The position numbers and the translations under genes are program-made. This document shows, piece after piece, positions 63,786-64,000 of a stretch of DNA of 64,000 nucleotides. Location: assembly GCF_900101115.1 (NCBI RefSeq), contig NZ_FNFU01000004.1, forward strand, positions 62,001 to 126,000, in the 5' to 3' direction. The notes beneath the pieces are model-generated. The model saw only the letters and a list, made by a program, of their open reading frames with translations. It did not search any database and had not been told where the DNA came from. The first letter of the stretch is position 1; every line of letters begins with the position of its first letter. The DNA comes from Cryobacterium psychrotolerans. GTDB taxonomy: Bacteria > Actinomycetota > Actinomycetes > Actinomycetales > Microbacteriaceae.

Positions 63786-64000
63786 TTAGCCTCCGGGCGG
63801 CGAATCAACGGACTTGGCCTTGACCTCACCGGTACGGAAAAAGGTGAAGGCCTTGACGACCTTCTCGGGCGAGCCCGCGACGACGAGCGTGTCGCCGGGG
63901 AAGACCTTGAAGTCGGGCGCGGGCGCGGGATTTGCCGACTCGCCGCGGACCACGGCGACGACAGTGAGTCCGGCGATTCCCCGCTCGGCCGGGTTGCCGA
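63786..64000 (-). CDS. TrkA-C domain regulatory subunit of the antiporter (partial)
   Basis: Only the last 71 codons are present; the 5' part lies beyond the window edge. The fragment has the TrkA-C signature (GLTVVAVVRGE, then FPGDTLVVAGSPEKV) and ends in a Lys/Ser/Pro tail. These domains bind a regulatory ligand such as c-di-AMP or nucleotides. It precedes the antiporter by 3 nt, so the two make a two-component K+/H+ antiporter of the KhtTU/AmhMT type. Confidence 0.75.
   Translation of the reverse strand, partial: GNPAERGIAGLTVVAVVRGESANPAPAPDFKVFPGDTLVVAGSPEKVVKAFTFFRTGEVKAKSVDSPPGG

Overview
The window is high-GC, gene-dense chromosomal DNA of an actinobacterium. Gene content and order (sucCD - DUF6350 - purN - purH; pcrA; glyA-folD under a ZTP riboswitch; SigK/RskA; MarP-like protease; type II TTG-started icd) suggest a Microbacteriaceae member such as a Cryobacterium/Leifsonia relative; the family assignment is inference. 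No phage, plasmid or CRISPR signature and no transposase is visible; the only mobile-looking DNA is a ~140 bp MITE-like element beside guaA.

Layout. 1-4.2 kb: phosphate transporter operon pstSCAB behind a PhoP-type PHO box, without phoU. 4.2-7.6 kb: PabC-like lyase, rskA-sigK and an unknown gene, with a large inverted repeat upstream of sigK. 7.6-10.8 kb: tRNA-Lys(UUU), MarP-like protease, acyl-CoA ligase. 10.8-17.1 kb: secreted metallophosphoesterase with PKD domain, DUF445, aldose epimerase, orphan amino-acid binding lipoprotein, YbaK-type deacylase, gamma carbonic anhydrase. 17.2-19.7 kb: flavin amine oxidase plus nitrilase pair resembling DavB/DavA of lysine catabolism. 19.8-24.5 kb: glyA-folD, an MFS pump and purU. 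24.6-31.4 kb: DUF2568, MFS, a large S8 protease and a P1B ATPase. 31.5-35.2 kb: icd, GNAT, alkyltransferase-like protein, lipoprotein alpha-amylase with a LacI-type operator. 35.2-39.2 kb: heterodimeric ABC exporter preceded by a 35-codon ORF. 39.3-47.3 kb: ddaH, amino-acid dehydrogenase, purH-purN, DUF6350, sucD-sucC. 47.5-53.4 kb: VIT-family and DUF3054 membrane proteins, MFS pump, and a ferric reductase / FMN-binding / ApbE operon. 53.4-64 kb: pcrA, glpQ, membrane proteins, guaA, DUF3817, SURF1 and a K+/H+ antiporter with its (truncated) TrkA-C subunit.

The most unusual signal is a family of five 65-nt palindromes (24517, 39280, 40151, 41395, 48209), nearly identical in their arms. Each lies within 0-14 nt after a stop codon, and the asymmetric loop is always oriented with the gene it follows. 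In four of the five, the variable stem positions form G-U wobbles on the mRNA strand where the opposite strand would have A-C mismatches. This points to a dispersed mRNA 3'-end RNA element rather than passive DNA repeats. A sixth palindrome (59277-59341) has unrelated sequence but the same 26-13-26 architecture.

Other points worth a look are the uORF-like 35-aa peptide before the ABC exporter, the compact flavinylation operon, the ZTP riboswitch that also fixes the glyA start, a frameshifted 2TM gene, and several perfect 13-15 bp tandem duplications at gene boundaries, one of which duplicates a start codon together with its ribosome-binding site.
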